The notes beneath the pieces were generated by a model. It was not told the origin of the DNA, did not search any database, and saw only the letters and a list, made by a program, of their open reading frames with translations. This document shows positions 24,607 to 34,079 of a stretch of 52,480 nt of DNA, piece by piece. Position 1 is the first letter of the stretch. Each line of letters begins with the position of its first letter. The stretch is from positions 1-52,480 of the forward strand of contig JBBTBY010000118.1 in NCBI GenBank assembly GCA_038043445.1, given 5' to 3'. This DNA is from Spirochaetota bacterium. GTDB lineage: Bacteria; Spirochaetota; Brachyspiria; Brachyspirales; JACRPF01. The position numbers and the translations under genes were made by a program.

Positions 24607-25482
24607 CTACCGCGCTGCCGTATCGAGCCGGGCGTTCATCCGGTAGCGCACGGGCGTCGTTCCCGTTTCGCGCCTGAACATGCGCGTGAAATAATTGCTG
24701 TCCGAGAAACCGCAATCATAGGCGATATCGCTTACGCTCGCATCGCTGCTTCGGAGCATGTCCGCCGCGCGGGAGATGCGCACACGAAGGAGATAATCGA
24801 TGGGGCTTACACCGAAGCATTCTCCGAAAAGACGCGTGAGATGGCGCACCGAGAGACCGACTGCCTTTGCCGCACCGGCAAGGGTTATATTATCTGAAAA
24901 ATTCGATTCAAGGAAACTCGCAGCATGCGCCGCTTTGTAGTACGTCCCCGCCGCGGGTGCAGATGATGCGGGTACATAGCGCCGTGAAAGAAAGGCAAGG
25001 ATATCGGTGAAATACGCCTTAACGAGCGCCTCATATCCCGGCTCTTTTCCGCGGAGCTCAGCCCAGAGCGTTTCGATCTTCCGTTCAAGCACGGCAAGAT
25101 CATGCGTGGAAAGCATGAGACGGCAGGCGAATCCGCTGGCAGCATGCGACCGCGGGCCGATCACGAAAAGCGACTGATACCCGGGAATACGGGCAAGTTC
25201 CGGGGCAATGTCCGCCGGGAGCGTGGCCGGATATGAAAGATTGTAAATGACAGTCCCCTCGGTCCTGCTGAAGGCGTGCGCCGTGCCCGGATTGACGACA
25301 TAAACATCGCCGCGCCGGACCACATGGCGTGCATCGTTGATATGATGTTCGGCAACACCGCCGATGACGACGACAAGTTCGGTGACATTATGGGTGTGCA
25401 TCTCAAAGTCGCGCGAGAGCGTATGGCGTGAGACGGTGAAGAAAAAACCCTTCGTGTCCACGCGTATGTGCCGGGGCTGCAT
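24607..25482 (-). CDS. AraC-family transcriptional regulator
   Basis: A 291-residue regulator with an N-terminal cupin sensor (~1-100: EMHTHNVTELVVVIGG, VVNPGTAHAF) and a C-terminal AraC double helix-turn-helix (~185-285: VSDIAYDCGFSDSNYFTRMF). The architecture is that of rhamnose- or fucose-type regulators. It faces the GH29-GH130 operon across a 146-bp gap (25483-25628) and is its most likely controller. A TATAAT at 25540-25545 lies in that gap without a clear -35. The inducer is unknown. Confidence 0.92.
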   Translation of the reverse strand: MQPRHIRVDTKGFFFTVSRHTLSRDFEMHTHNVTELVVVIGGVAEHHINDARHVVRRGDVYVVNPGTAHAFSRTEGTVIYNLSYPATLPADIAPELARIPGYQSLFVIGPRSHAASGFACRLMLSTHDLAVLERKIETLWAELRGKEPGYEALVKAYFTDILAFLSRRYVPASSAPAAGTYYKAAHAASFLESNFSDNITLAGAAKAVGLSVRHLTRLFGECFGVSPIDYLLRVRISRAADMLRSSDASVSDIAYDCGFSDSNYFTRMFRRETGTTPVRYRMNARLDTAAR

Positions 25483-25628
25483 GGCCGGATAATGCTATGA
25501 AACGGCCGAATAATCAAGGCCGGGGCATCGGAATGTTCCTATAATTATTCATATGGACGATCTTCACGAATGATCTTCTCATTTCCCTATCGCTTCATGG
25601 AATGCATGTCATCTCGCTGGAGCAGCAC

Positions 25629-26615
25629 ATGAACGTCCCGTCTCCTACCCGCGCACAGACAGCATGGCTCACACTCAGGTACGGCATGTTCGTAAGCTTC
25701 GGGATGAACACCTTTGCCGGCTGCAGTTGGGGCGACGGCAGGGTCCCGGCTGCGAACTTTGACCCGACACACTTGGACACCGATCAGTGGATGGAAGTCG
25801 CCGCCGAGGCCGGTATGAAGTATGCCGTGCTGACAGCGAAACACCATGACGGCTTCTGCCTGTGGCCGACACGCCATACCGAATATTGTGTACGCAACAG
25901 CCCCGGCAGGCCGGATGTCGTCGGCCGCTTTGCGGAGAGCTGCCGCAAGGCGGGTATACGCGCCGGGCTTTATTATTCATTGTGGGACCGTAATTTCCCG
26001 AACTACGAAGATGATGCCGCCTACTGCGATCTCATGTTCGCGCAGATAGAGGAGCTCCTCACGCAGTACGGCGATGTGATCGAACTGTGGTTCGACGGGG
26101 CGTGGGACAAGGATCACCCGACCCGCACCTGGCAATTCGATGAAACCTGGGAACGCGAGCGCACCCCCGGCTACAGCCGCGGAGAACGCTGGCGCTGGCG
26201 CGAGCTGTACGAAATGATACACCGCCTGCAGCCGGATTGTCTGGTCGTCAACAATACATCGAGCGATAGGCCGGGCGCGATCAAGTATCTGCCGGTGGAC
26301 ATTCGTACCTCAGAGCATTTCAACTTCATTTACCGAGGCCGCCGGGTAGATACGCGCATGGACCCTGTTTTTATCGACGAGCAAGGCGGTAAAAACTGGA
26401 TCGCGATGGAGTACTGCACCAGCCTCAATCCGGAATGGTTCTTCATTGAGGGGCGTTATTATCCGCATCCATCCGCTCTCGCTATTGCCGATTGGCTTCG
26501 TACGGCGCGCAATGCCGGCGGGAATTTGCTGCTCAATGTCGGCCCTGACAAACAGGGATCGATACCGGAATATCACCGCCCATTCCTGCGTGACGCCGCG
26601 CATTTGAGCATGTAA
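25629..26615 (+). CDS. GH29 alpha-L-fucosidase, cytoplasmic
   Basis: A 328-residue GH29 enzyme that removes alpha-linked L-fucose (or a related 6-deoxysugar). The family core is clear: RYGMFVSFGMNTF, AVLTAKHHDGFCLWPT and ELWFDGAW, where D156 is the expected nucleophile; NAGGNLLLNVGPDKQG closes the barrel. There is no signal peptide, so it acts on imported oligosaccharides. It is shorter than many GH29 proteins and lacks the C-terminal sandwich. ATG 25629 has GGAG seven bases upstream; the in-frame ATG at 25602 has nothing comparable. The GH130 gene follows after 10 bp. The acid/base residue is not obvious by eye, as is usual in GH29. Confidence 0.92.
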   Translation: MNVPSPTRAQTAWLTLRYGMFVSFGMNTFAGCSWGDGRVPAANFDPTHLDTDQWMEVAAEAGMKYAVLTAKHHDGFCLWPTRHTEYCVRNSPGRPDVVGRFAESCRKAGIRAGLYYSLWDRNFPNYEDDAAYCDLMFAQIEELLTQYGDVIELWFDGAWDKDHPTRTWQFDETWERERTPGYSRGERWRWRELYEMIHRLQPDCLVVNNTSSDRPGAIKYLPVDIRTSEHFNFIYRGRRVDTRMDPVFIDEQGGKNWIAMEYCTSLNPEWFFIEGRYYPHPSALAIADWLRTARNAGGNLLLNVGPDKQGSIPEYHRPFLRDAAHLSM

Positions 26616-26625
26616 GGAGACCACC

Positions 26626-27645
26626 ATGCACAAGCGGACACTTTCGATACCGTCATATGCGCGTGTTCCCGGCAACCCTGTCATTACACCGGATCCGGCA
26701 TCCGTATTCGACTGCCCCATGCGCGGACGTCCGATACAATGGGAAGCGCTGCACACGTTCAATCCCGCCGCAGTGGTAAGGGACGGGAAAGTACATCTTC
26801 TCTACCGCGCCGAGGACAATACCGGAGCGATGAAGATCGGGGCGCACACCTCACGTCTCGGCATAGCGGTAAGCGACGACGGCATCAATTTCCGCCGCGA
26901 GAAAGAACCGGTAGTATTCCCCGACAGCACGCAGAAGGAATATGAATGGGACGGCGGCTGCGAAGACCCGCGCCTTGTGGAGATGGAGGACGGCACGTAT
27001 GTCCTTACTTATACGCAGTGGAACCGTAAGCTCCCGCGCCTGGCAATTGCAACATCACGCGATCTTCGTGCCTGGACAAAGCACGGTCCTGCATTCTCCG
27101 GGGCTGATCGTGACCGTCATTCAAAATCAGGCGCCATTGTCTGTGCATTGAAAAATGACCGTCTCATCGCCGCGAAGGTCAACGGAAAGTATGTCATGTA
27201 CTGGGGCGAACAGAATATCTCCTGCGCCGTTTCCGATGACGGAATCCATTGGGATGCAGGCGATGTCGTCCTTCCCAAGCGTGAAGACATGTTCGATGCA
27301 TCCATTACTGAGGGCGGTCCTTCTGCGGTCTTGACCGATGACGGCATCGTCGTCATCTATAACGGAAGCGCCCGCGGGAATTATCCTCTCTCTGATATAC
27401 GTAACCGCTATGCTGCCGGATGTGCGATATTTGATGCGGACGACACAAAGCGCTGCCTCGCCCGCACGGATGAGCCGTTCTTCAAACCCGAGGCATCGTA
27501 CGAATTGTCGGGACAATACGTCGCCGGTGACATCTTTTTCGAAGGCATGGTCTATTTCAAAGGGAAATGGTTCATCTACTACGGCGCTGCGGACTCCTGT
27601 GTTGCCGTTGCTGTCGCGGATGCATTGCCGTCCCTTGCGGGCTGA
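26626..27645 (+). CDS. GH130 glycoside phosphorylase/hydrolase
   Basis: A 339-residue five-bladed propeller of family GH130, with HTFNPAAVV, LLYRAEDN, DGGCEDPRL and the terminal IYYGAADS. Most characterised members phosphorolyse beta-mannosides (beta-1,4- or 1,2-mannooligosaccharides) to mannose-1-phosphate; some are hydrolases. No signal peptide, so cytoplasmic. AAGGAGA precedes the ATG and the fucosidase ends 10 bp before, so they share a transcript. With GH29 it suggests a glycan containing fucose and mannose. The substrate linkage cannot be read from sequence. Confidence 0.92.
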   Translation: MHKRTLSIPSYARVPGNPVITPDPASVFDCPMRGRPIQWEALHTFNPAAVVRDGKVHLLYRAEDNTGAMKIGAHTSRLGIAVSDDGINFRREKEPVVFPDSTQKEYEWDGGCEDPRLVEMEDGTYVLTYTQWNRKLPRLAIATSRDLRAWTKHGPAFSGADRDRHSKSGAIVCALKNDRLIAAKVNGKYVMYWGEQNISCAVSDDGIHWDAGDVVLPKREDMFDASITEGGPSAVLTDDGIVVIYNGSARGNYPLSDIRNRYAAGCAIFDADDTKRCLARTDEPFFKPEASYELSGQYVAGDIFFEGMVYFKGKWFIYYGAADSCVAVAVADALPSLAG

Positions 27646-27708
27646 TACGCATTTCAGCAGATCCATGATACAATGGCATGTAATACTCAAGCATGAACGA
27701 GGTGACGT

Positions 27709-30700
27709 ATGATGATCCGGGCGATCATTACCGGTGCGCTTATGGCTTCGGCCTTGATCACGGCACATGCAGCGGATGAAGGACTTGCCGCATGGTGGGG
27801 CTTTGAAGATTCGAACGGGGATATCGTCAAGGACCGTTCGGGGAACGGCATTGACGCTGCTGTCATAGGCACGGCTTCCTGGGTAGCCGGACGTCATGGC
27901 GGCGGACTGAAGCTCAGCGGCAATACATATGTCGATTGCGGTACGTCGGAAAAGATCGACTTTACATCGGATTTTTCCATATCGTTCTGGATAAAGGCAG
28001 AGCCGGTCTCCGGCGGCAGCGGCTGGACGGGGCTGGTGAGCCGATACGAATCAACAAAGGGTTTTGACATCAATCTCATGACGGGCACCGGTAATTTCGA
28101 GATCGGGGCGCGTGGTACGCCGCAGATCGTCGCGGCGAAGATCGGGACACCGGTCATCGATGATACCTGGCATCACATAGTCGTTGTGTTCACGAAAGCC
28201 GGTTTCACGCTCTATCAGGACGGCAAGCGGACGGCGGAGAAGAGCGGGACATGGGGGCCGGCGAGCACAGCAGCGAAATTCCTTATCGGCAAACGCGCCG
28301 GGGTTGGCTCATTCACCGGCGTCATCGATGAGGTGCGCGTGTTCAGCCGCGCGCTTTCTGAGAACGAGGCTGCCGAGGAATTCACCTTTATTCCGTCAGC
28401 GGCTGTTCAGAAAAAACCGGCCCCCTCCGCGGCCGCAGGATCGGCGAATAAATTCCTTACCGCACCCGACGGAACACCGCTCATCATGCCGACGCTCGGC
28501 AAGGAAGGGGTGATAACCGCCGGTGATAAAATGCTTGTCCTGTCCAAGGGCGGCTTCAATTACCAGGTGAACGGCCTTGAGATGTTCCGTCTGCGGCTCC
28601 TGTGGGGCGATAAGTCCTGTTACGGAGAAGCGAACGAGAAGACGACCGTCTCTGCTGATGTGAACGTGGAAAAGCGCGAGATCATCGTACGCGGCAAGAC
28701 CGGCTGCCCGGCACGGCCGGATGCGGCCTTCGAGATGCGCGCTGTCATCGAGGATGACGGGCGTATCCGCATCAAAACAAAGTTCATCGATGTCGGCGAC
28801 TGGCAGTTCTACCGCTTCTTCGGACTGCGTTTCAACAAAGCGGTCATGGACGGTCTTGCCTACCGCGACGGCGGCGAGGTCATGACCATCGGTGCGGCGA
28901 AAGCGCCGAAACTTACATCGGGGACGGTGGAATTCTTCACCGACAAGCCGGATTATGCTATATCGTTCACCCCGAAGGGTGCGCATGACCTCCGCGATGA
29001 ACGCCCGGCGCAGATAGACTATTGGCTTACGGTGAACGCTGAACAGGAGACCGAGGTCGTCATCGACATGCGCAAAGTGAGCGCGGCAAAGGCACAGTCT
29101 CTCAAAACGGAAACGACCGATGACAGTGATCCGTATCAGGTGGCGAAATATAACCGCGTGGAATTGCCGAACTACAAGGCGTCGCGCAATCTCATACAGA
29201 ACCCGAGTTTTGAAGAGGGACTGCACGGCTGGGAAATGGGCGGCGTTGGATACAATATCGCCGATCCGGACCATGCGCGAGAATGGCTGCGTGTCGTATC
29301 CAATGAGTCGCAGCATGGGCTCTCATCGGCGCGCATACAGCTTCGCAAACAGACCGATCCGAATTTCATACCTATGCCGGGGACGATATCACCGTATACA
29401 TTCCAGCCCATCCCCGGGAAAAAGTACACGTTCAGTTTCTACGCGAAAGCCGATGAGCCCACCGGCGTGACGATGATAATAGTCACCAAGAACTGGGGCA
29501 AGTGGATGCACGATAAATATTTCGGCGTCGGCACGTCCTGGCAGCGGTATACGACGACGTTCACCGCTACCGATTCGCCGGGAGCACTCACGCTCGGCAT
29601 CGGCTGGTCCGCGGGAGCCATAGTCCCGAAGATGACAACACCCCTTGTGAACATCTATATCGATTCCATCCAGCTGGAGCAAGCCGAATCGGCGAGCGAG
29701 TTCACCGTCAAGCCCGTGTCCATATCACTTGAAGGCACGGGCGAGGTGCAGTACCTGAACGACGCGAAGCAGCTATCCGTGACGCTCATCAACAATACGT
29801 CCGTGGGCCGCACGGTCGACGCAAAGGTCATCGTACGCGATTACTATAAGCGCGAGGTGTTCACGAAGTCGCTTGCTGGTGTTCCTCTTGCGTCCGCGGG
29901 CAGGCACACCGCACTGATAGATGTCCCCGATGCCATGGACTATGTCGGTGCATACAGCATCAAGGTCGTTACGAAAGATTCATCCGGTCTTGAGGACTAT
30001 GATTTCTTCCGCGTCATGGTCATCAACCCGTTCACCAAAGAACGCCTTCTTTCAATGAAGAACCGCCTCATCTTTTCCTGGGGCAATCCGGTACCCGTAT
30101 CGCATGCGGCACGGGCGCGCGAGCTCGGTCTCGGCGCATTCCAGACCGGCGGCATGTTCCCGGTGCCCAAAGAGCTTTATCAGGCGTTCGATGATGAAGG
30201 CATACTGATGATGACCGGCATATTCGGCGACAATCATACGACCGACCGCGGGACGGGGATATTCTCCATATTCACCAATCTCCGCTTCGAGACATCGCTC
30301 GAGAGCCCCACGATGAAACGCATGTTCGATTCGCTCCCCGAATATTTCCGCACGTTCAAGCATCACAAGTACTGGAAGTACATGAATGAGCCGTACATGG
30401 ACAGGCTTACGATACCGAGCATTTACAATCCGAAGACGCATGTTGAGATGATGGAACGCGTCTACGGCATACTGAAAAAAGAGATACCCGATGCCGTCGT
30501 CTATTCATCCGACCCGTGGGAGAACCATGAGAATGCGCGGCGCTGGCTCGGCCTTATTCTCAAGAACGGCGGTGCGAAATATTTCGATATACTCGCGACA
30601 CATCCCTACCGCGCAAAACCCGAACAGCCCGATCTTGAGAAGGACACCGAGGCGCTCATTGCCATGGCCGATGAGAACGGTTTTAAGGGCGATATATGGT

Positions 30701-32253
30701 ACACCGAGGGCGGGCTGTATGCGCGCAATAATATCCCGAAGCTCGGCATTCTGCCGACGAAGCCCTTGAGCGAGGACGGCATACGCTTCTCGCGCTTTAC
30801 CGGCGACATCATCGGCGACCGTGTGGGGTATTCGCTCGCGATGCGTAGCTTTCTTACTACGCTCCGTTACAGCGACCGCGTGAAGATGTTCCTCTACTGG
30901 ACAAGCGCCTATGCAATGGACCATATCACTGGTGTTCCCACCGAGCTCGGCACGCTCGTGAACTATGCGGCGAACATCCTCGGCAACGCGAAATTCGTCC
31001 GGGCATACGATTATGCGAAGACGACACGTACCTATGTGTTCGATAACGGCGAGGGCCGCGGCATTGCCGTGCTCTGGGACTGGGACGATGCGCTTGAACG
31101 CCGTGAACGTGCGCCGTACCGTTTCCGCCTTGCCGACGCGGCGAAGCTCAAGATGACCGATTCGTTCGGCAGACCGCTTGCCGTCGACATAAAGGACGGG
31201 AGCGCGGTGTTCGATATCGATTTCCAGCCGCACTACATTCGCGCCAAAAGTGTGGGCGATCTCACGACGGCGCTCGACCGTTCGCGCATCGAATTCCGCG
31301 AGGATGAGATCATCGATGCTGCGCTTAGCATGAGCGAGGCGCGCACGCTTTCAATTACCGTCAATAATCGCGACACGAAAGTGTTCTCCGGGGAATTTGC
31401 CGGTACGGTGAACGGCATAAGCATAAAGGAAAGCCTCTCGATACCGCCGCTCGCTGCGAAAGCGATCACCGCTGACGTGTCCTCGTCAATTGACAGAACG
31501 AAGGCGCGCTTTGCGGTGAACGTTGCCGGGGCGGTGATCGCGAACGGGAAGTCCTCCCGTGATGTGAGGACATCGATACCGGTGCTTATCTGCGAGCGGG
31601 CGAAGGGAAGCATCACTATTGACGGCGACCTTTCTGACTGGAAGGGATATCGCCCGATACCGATGGGACATGATCGGGCTGATGTGATCGAGTTCGCAAA
31701 AGGCGCATATGGCGGCATGGACGATATATCCGCAGCGGCATATCTCACCTATGACGATGAGAACCTGTATCTTGCGCTCGATGTGAAGGATAACGCCCAC
31801 CGTCAGTCGAAGTCCGGCGGCGGCATGTGGACTGGCGACAGCGTGCAGATCTTTCTCGATCCGTTCAGGGACGGCACGGCAGAACGTCCGAACATGTATG
31901 AGGATTACGCCTATATCTTCGGCAAGGGCAGCGCCGGCGACGAAGTGTTCAGGAATCTCACGCCGGAAAAACAGGTCGCCTTCCTCGAGAACGCCGTCAG
32001 CGAAAAGGGCGTTGACATCAAGGTCGTTCGCGATGAGGCGGGAAAACGCACGGTGTACGAGCTTCGTTTCCCGAAGAAATACATCATACCGGTGCCGCTC
32101 AAAAAAGGCGTTATAGGGCTCGGCATTATGATCAATGATGCCGATGCAGCCGATGAAAAAGGGAATGATGCGCGGAAGTCGGGCGTGACAACAGCGCCGG
32201 GAAAGGAATTCTGGAAACAGCCGCAGAACCTCTCGCAGTGTGTGTTTGAATGA
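27709..32253 (+). CDS. secreted giant clan-A glycoside hydrolase (LamG, CBM4/9-like, CBM9)
   Basis: A 1514-residue exported enzyme, the largest gene here. Order: signal peptide (MMIRAIITGALMASALITAH), LamG domain (~25-225), an unassigned beta-rich domain (~240-470), a CBM4/9-like sandwich opening NLIQNPSFEEGLHGWEMGG (~485-665), an Ig-like stretch, a clan GH-A barrel (~770-1110) and a C-terminal CBM9 (~1300-1514: TIDGDLSDWKG, DDENLYLALDVKDNAH). E894 in KYMNEPY is the probable acid/base and E1000 in WYTEGG the nucleophile, 106 residues apart as expected. GAGGTGA precedes the ATG, 63 bp after the GH130 gene. It would attack the intact polymer outside the cytoplasm. The exact family is not fixed. 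Confidence 0.85.
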   Translation: MMIRAIITGALMASALITAHAADEGLAAWWGFEDSNGDIVKDRSGNGIDAAVIGTASWVAGRHGGGLKLSGNTYVDCGTSEKIDFTSDFSISFWIKAEPVSGGSGWTGLVSRYESTKGFDINLMTGTGNFEIGARGTPQIVAAKIGTPVIDDTWHHIVVVFTKAGFTLYQDGKRTAEKSGTWGPASTAAKFLIGKRAGVGSFTGVIDEVRVFSRALSENEAAEEFTFIPSAAVQKKPAPSAAAGSANKFLTAPDGTPLIMPTLGKEGVITAGDKMLVLSKGGFNYQVNGLEMFRLRLLWGDKSCYGEANEKTTVSADVNVEKREIIVRGKTGCPARPDAAFEMRAVIEDDGRIRIKTKFIDVGDWQFYRFFGLRFNKAVMDGLAYRDGGEVMTIGAAKAPKLTSGTVEFFTDKPDYAISFTPKGAHDLRDERPAQIDYWLTVNAEQETEVVIDMRKVSAAKAQSLKTETTDDSDPYQVAKYNRVELPNYKASRNLIQNPSFEEGLHGWEMGGVGYNIADPDHAREWLRVVSNESQHGLSSARIQLRKQTDPNFIPMPGTISPYTFQPIPGKKYTFSFYAKADEPTGVTMIIVTKNWGKWMHDKYFGVGTSWQRYTTTFTATDSPGALTLGIGWSAGAIVPKMTTPLVNIYIDSIQLEQAESASEFTVKPVSISLEGTGEVQYLNDAKQLSVTLINNTSVGRTVDAKVIVRDYYKREVFTKSLAGVPLASAGRHTALIDVPDAMDYVGAYSIKVVTKDSSGLEDYDFFRVMVINPFTKERLLSMKNRLIFSWGNPVPVSHAARARELGLGAFQTGGMFPVPKELYQAFDDEGILMMTGIFGDNHTTDRGTGIFSIFTNLRFETSLESPTMKRMFDSLPEYFRTFKHHKYWKYMNEPYMDRLTIPSIYNPKTHVEMMERVYGILKKEIPDAVVYSSDPWENHENARRWLGLILKNGGAKYFDILATHPYRAKPEQPDLEKDTEALIAMADENGFKGDIWYTEGGLYARNNIPKLGILPTKPLSEDGIRFSRFTGDIIGDRVGYSLAMRSFLTTLRYSDRVKMFLYWTSAYAMDHITGVPTELGTLVNYAANILGNAKFVRAYDYAKTTRTYVFDNGEGRGIAVLWDWDDALERRERAPYRFRLADAAKLKMTDSFGRPLAVDIKDGSAVFDIDFQPHYIRAKSVGDLTTALDRSRIEFREDEIIDAALSMSEARTLSITVNNRDTKVFSGEFAGTVNGISIKESLSIPPLAAKAITADVSSSIDRTKARFAVNVAGAVIANGKSSRDVRTSIPVLICERAKGSITIDGDLSDWKGYRPIPMGHDRADVIEFAKGAYGGMDDISAAAYLTYDDENLYLALDVKDNAHRQSKSGGGMWTGDSVQIFLDPFRDGTAERPNMYEDYAYIFGKGSAGDEVFRNLTPEKQVAFLENAVSEKGVDIKVVRDEAGKRTVYELRFPKKYIIPVPLKKGVIGLGIMINDADAADEKGNDARKSGVTTAPGKEFWKQPQNLSQCVFE

Positions 32254-32388
32254 GGCGCCGCACATTCTGCAAAGTGACGCGCAGATCTTACCAAGCGGCA
32301 TTAATATCCGCCGAGAACATCTTACTCACTGTGCGCTATAATCATCAGTACGGTACGTTCTGATATGACGTGTTCGAGGAGATCCCCC

Positions 32389-34071
32389 ATGCGTTCGATA
32401 GCCGTTTTCATGCTGTTCGCATCGCTTTGTTCAGCGGAGATGGTCCTGCGTTTCCCCTTCGACGAGGACAAGGGGACAAGCACCGCCGATGTCTCCGGCG
32501 CCGTTACTGCTCTCGCTCAGAATTGTACCTGGACGGACGGGCGGTCCGGGAGCGCGCTCAAATTCACGCCGGCGGAAAAGTCCGCGGTCATCGTGAAGGC
32601 GCCGCTTCGGGTAAAGGACATATCGATATCGCTCTGGTTCAAGAGCGACAGTGATCAGAAAGATCCGCATCTTGCCTGCTGCATCGGCGACGGCAAGCAG
32701 GGGTTCCGCATCTTCATGAACGGCAACATCATCATCTGGCAGCTCCCGTCAGCGGAGATAGCCTGGGGGTACCGGCTCGGCGCAACGGCAGCGAGCGTAC
32801 CCGGACAGTGGAATCATGTCGTGTGCACGTATGACGGCGAGGCGATGTATATCTATCTCAACGGCAAAGCGGCGGGATCGATGAAACGAAGCGGCTCCAT
32901 CGTAACTCCCACCGTGCCGCTTATCATCGGCGCCTACAGCGATGCGGGCACAGCGGTGTTCTCCGGATCCATCGACGACGTCGCTGTCTACGACAATGCG
33001 CTTACGCTCGAGGAGGCGAAGGCGCTCTATGCATCGGCGGATGCGGCAAAGGGTGCTGCGAAGACGGAACGTATCGATATGAACGTGTCAGCGGCGGAGG
33101 CGATGCGGAATGTCCCCAATGAATTGAAGAACGCATCGTTCGAGGAGAGCGGCCAGTGGGCCATGCAGCATCCCTGGACGACGGCTGAGGGCGGTATTGC
33201 AGGACCGCGTACCGCACAGATAGCGTACGATAAGGACAAACATCACAAATTCCTTGAGCAGACCGTGACCGTATCCCCGAACGCGTTCTATGCGATGCGC
33301 CTCTGGTTTCGCTCGGAATTTACGGACGATACGCATATCGTACGCGGGCTCGGCTTCTTCGCCGGCAATGCGAAGAACGAACCGCTCTTCACCTACACAT
33401 CGCACAATGCCGAGTTCGCGTATTGGGTGCCCGTGTATCATTTCTTCAATTCGGGAGAAAGCACATCGGCGAAATTCTCGGTGTATCTTGAGGGCTATTC
33501 CGCGGCCGCCAACCTCTGGGCCGACGATGCCGCGCTCTGGAAATTATCGGACGACGAGCTCAAAGGGGCTCTCATACCCAATGCCGATTTTGAACTGAAC
33601 GCGAACGGCGATTTCCCCGTGTGCTGGGCCGACGGCTTGGGCTGGCAGAAGGAAAAACGCCCGCCGCTGAAAATATCGACCGATGACTCCGCCGATTTCA
33701 TACGCGGCAAAAGCAGCCTAAAGCTTGACGGTTCATCGTTCACGGCAGCGGATACGGAGAACGGCGTCGTGTCCGTGGCCGTACCCGCGATCACCGGAAA
33801 GGAATATCGTCTTTCTGTCTGGATGAAAGCAGAGAAGCCCGAGACCGCGGCGAGGCTCATGATAGACGGACATCAGCCGGGAAAGACGCACTGGTTCAAG
33901 CAGACCTATGTCACGCTCGATACCGCCTGGCGGCGCTTTACTTTCGACGCGCGCATACCAGATGCTGCTGACGCGAAATACTATCTTCCCGCGCGGCTTG
34001 TCATGGCGCGCATCATGGTCAAAGGCCCGAACGTCATCTGGGCCGACGAAGTCAAACTTACACAGAAATAG
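32389..34071 (+). CDS. secreted LamG/CBM carbohydrate-binding protein without catalytic domain
   Basis: A 560-residue exported protein: signal peptide (MRSIAVFMLFASLCSAEM), LamG domain (~20-215), then two CBM4/9-type sandwiches (~235-390, opening ELKNASFEESGQWAM, and ~395-560, opening IPNADFELNANGDFP). No glycosidase barrel or acid pair is present. It could bind the glycan at the cell surface or assist the neighbouring enzymes, much as surface glycan-binding proteins do elsewhere. ATG 32389 has GAGGAG upstream and opens the signal; the in-frame ATG at 32365 would spoil it. The next gene starts 8 bp after its stop. A TATAAT at 32337-32342 may be a promoter -10 but its -35 is weak. Confidence 0.82.
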   Translation: MRSIAVFMLFASLCSAEMVLRFPFDEDKGTSTADVSGAVTALAQNCTWTDGRSGSALKFTPAEKSAVIVKAPLRVKDISISLWFKSDSDQKDPHLACCIGDGKQGFRIFMNGNIIIWQLPSAEIAWGYRLGATAASVPGQWNHVVCTYDGEAMYIYLNGKAAGSMKRSGSIVTPTVPLIIGAYSDAGTAVFSGSIDDVAVYDNALTLEEAKALYASADAAKGAAKTERIDMNVSAAEAMRNVPNELKNASFEESGQWAMQHPWTTAEGGIAGPRTAQIAYDKDKHHKFLEQTVTVSPNAFYAMRLWFRSEFTDDTHIVRGLGFFAGNAKNEPLFTYTSHNAEFAYWVPVYHFFNSGESTSAKFSVYLEGYSAAANLWADDAALWKLSDDELKGALIPNADFELNANGDFPVCWADGLGWQKEKRPPLKISTDDSADFIRGKSSLKLDGSSFTAADTENGVVSVAVPAITGKEYRLSVWMKAEKPETAARLMIDGHQPGKTHWFKQTYVTLDTAWRRFTFDARIPDAADAKYYLPARLVMARIMVKGPNVIWADEVKLTQK

Positions 34072-34079
34072 GGGTTGTC

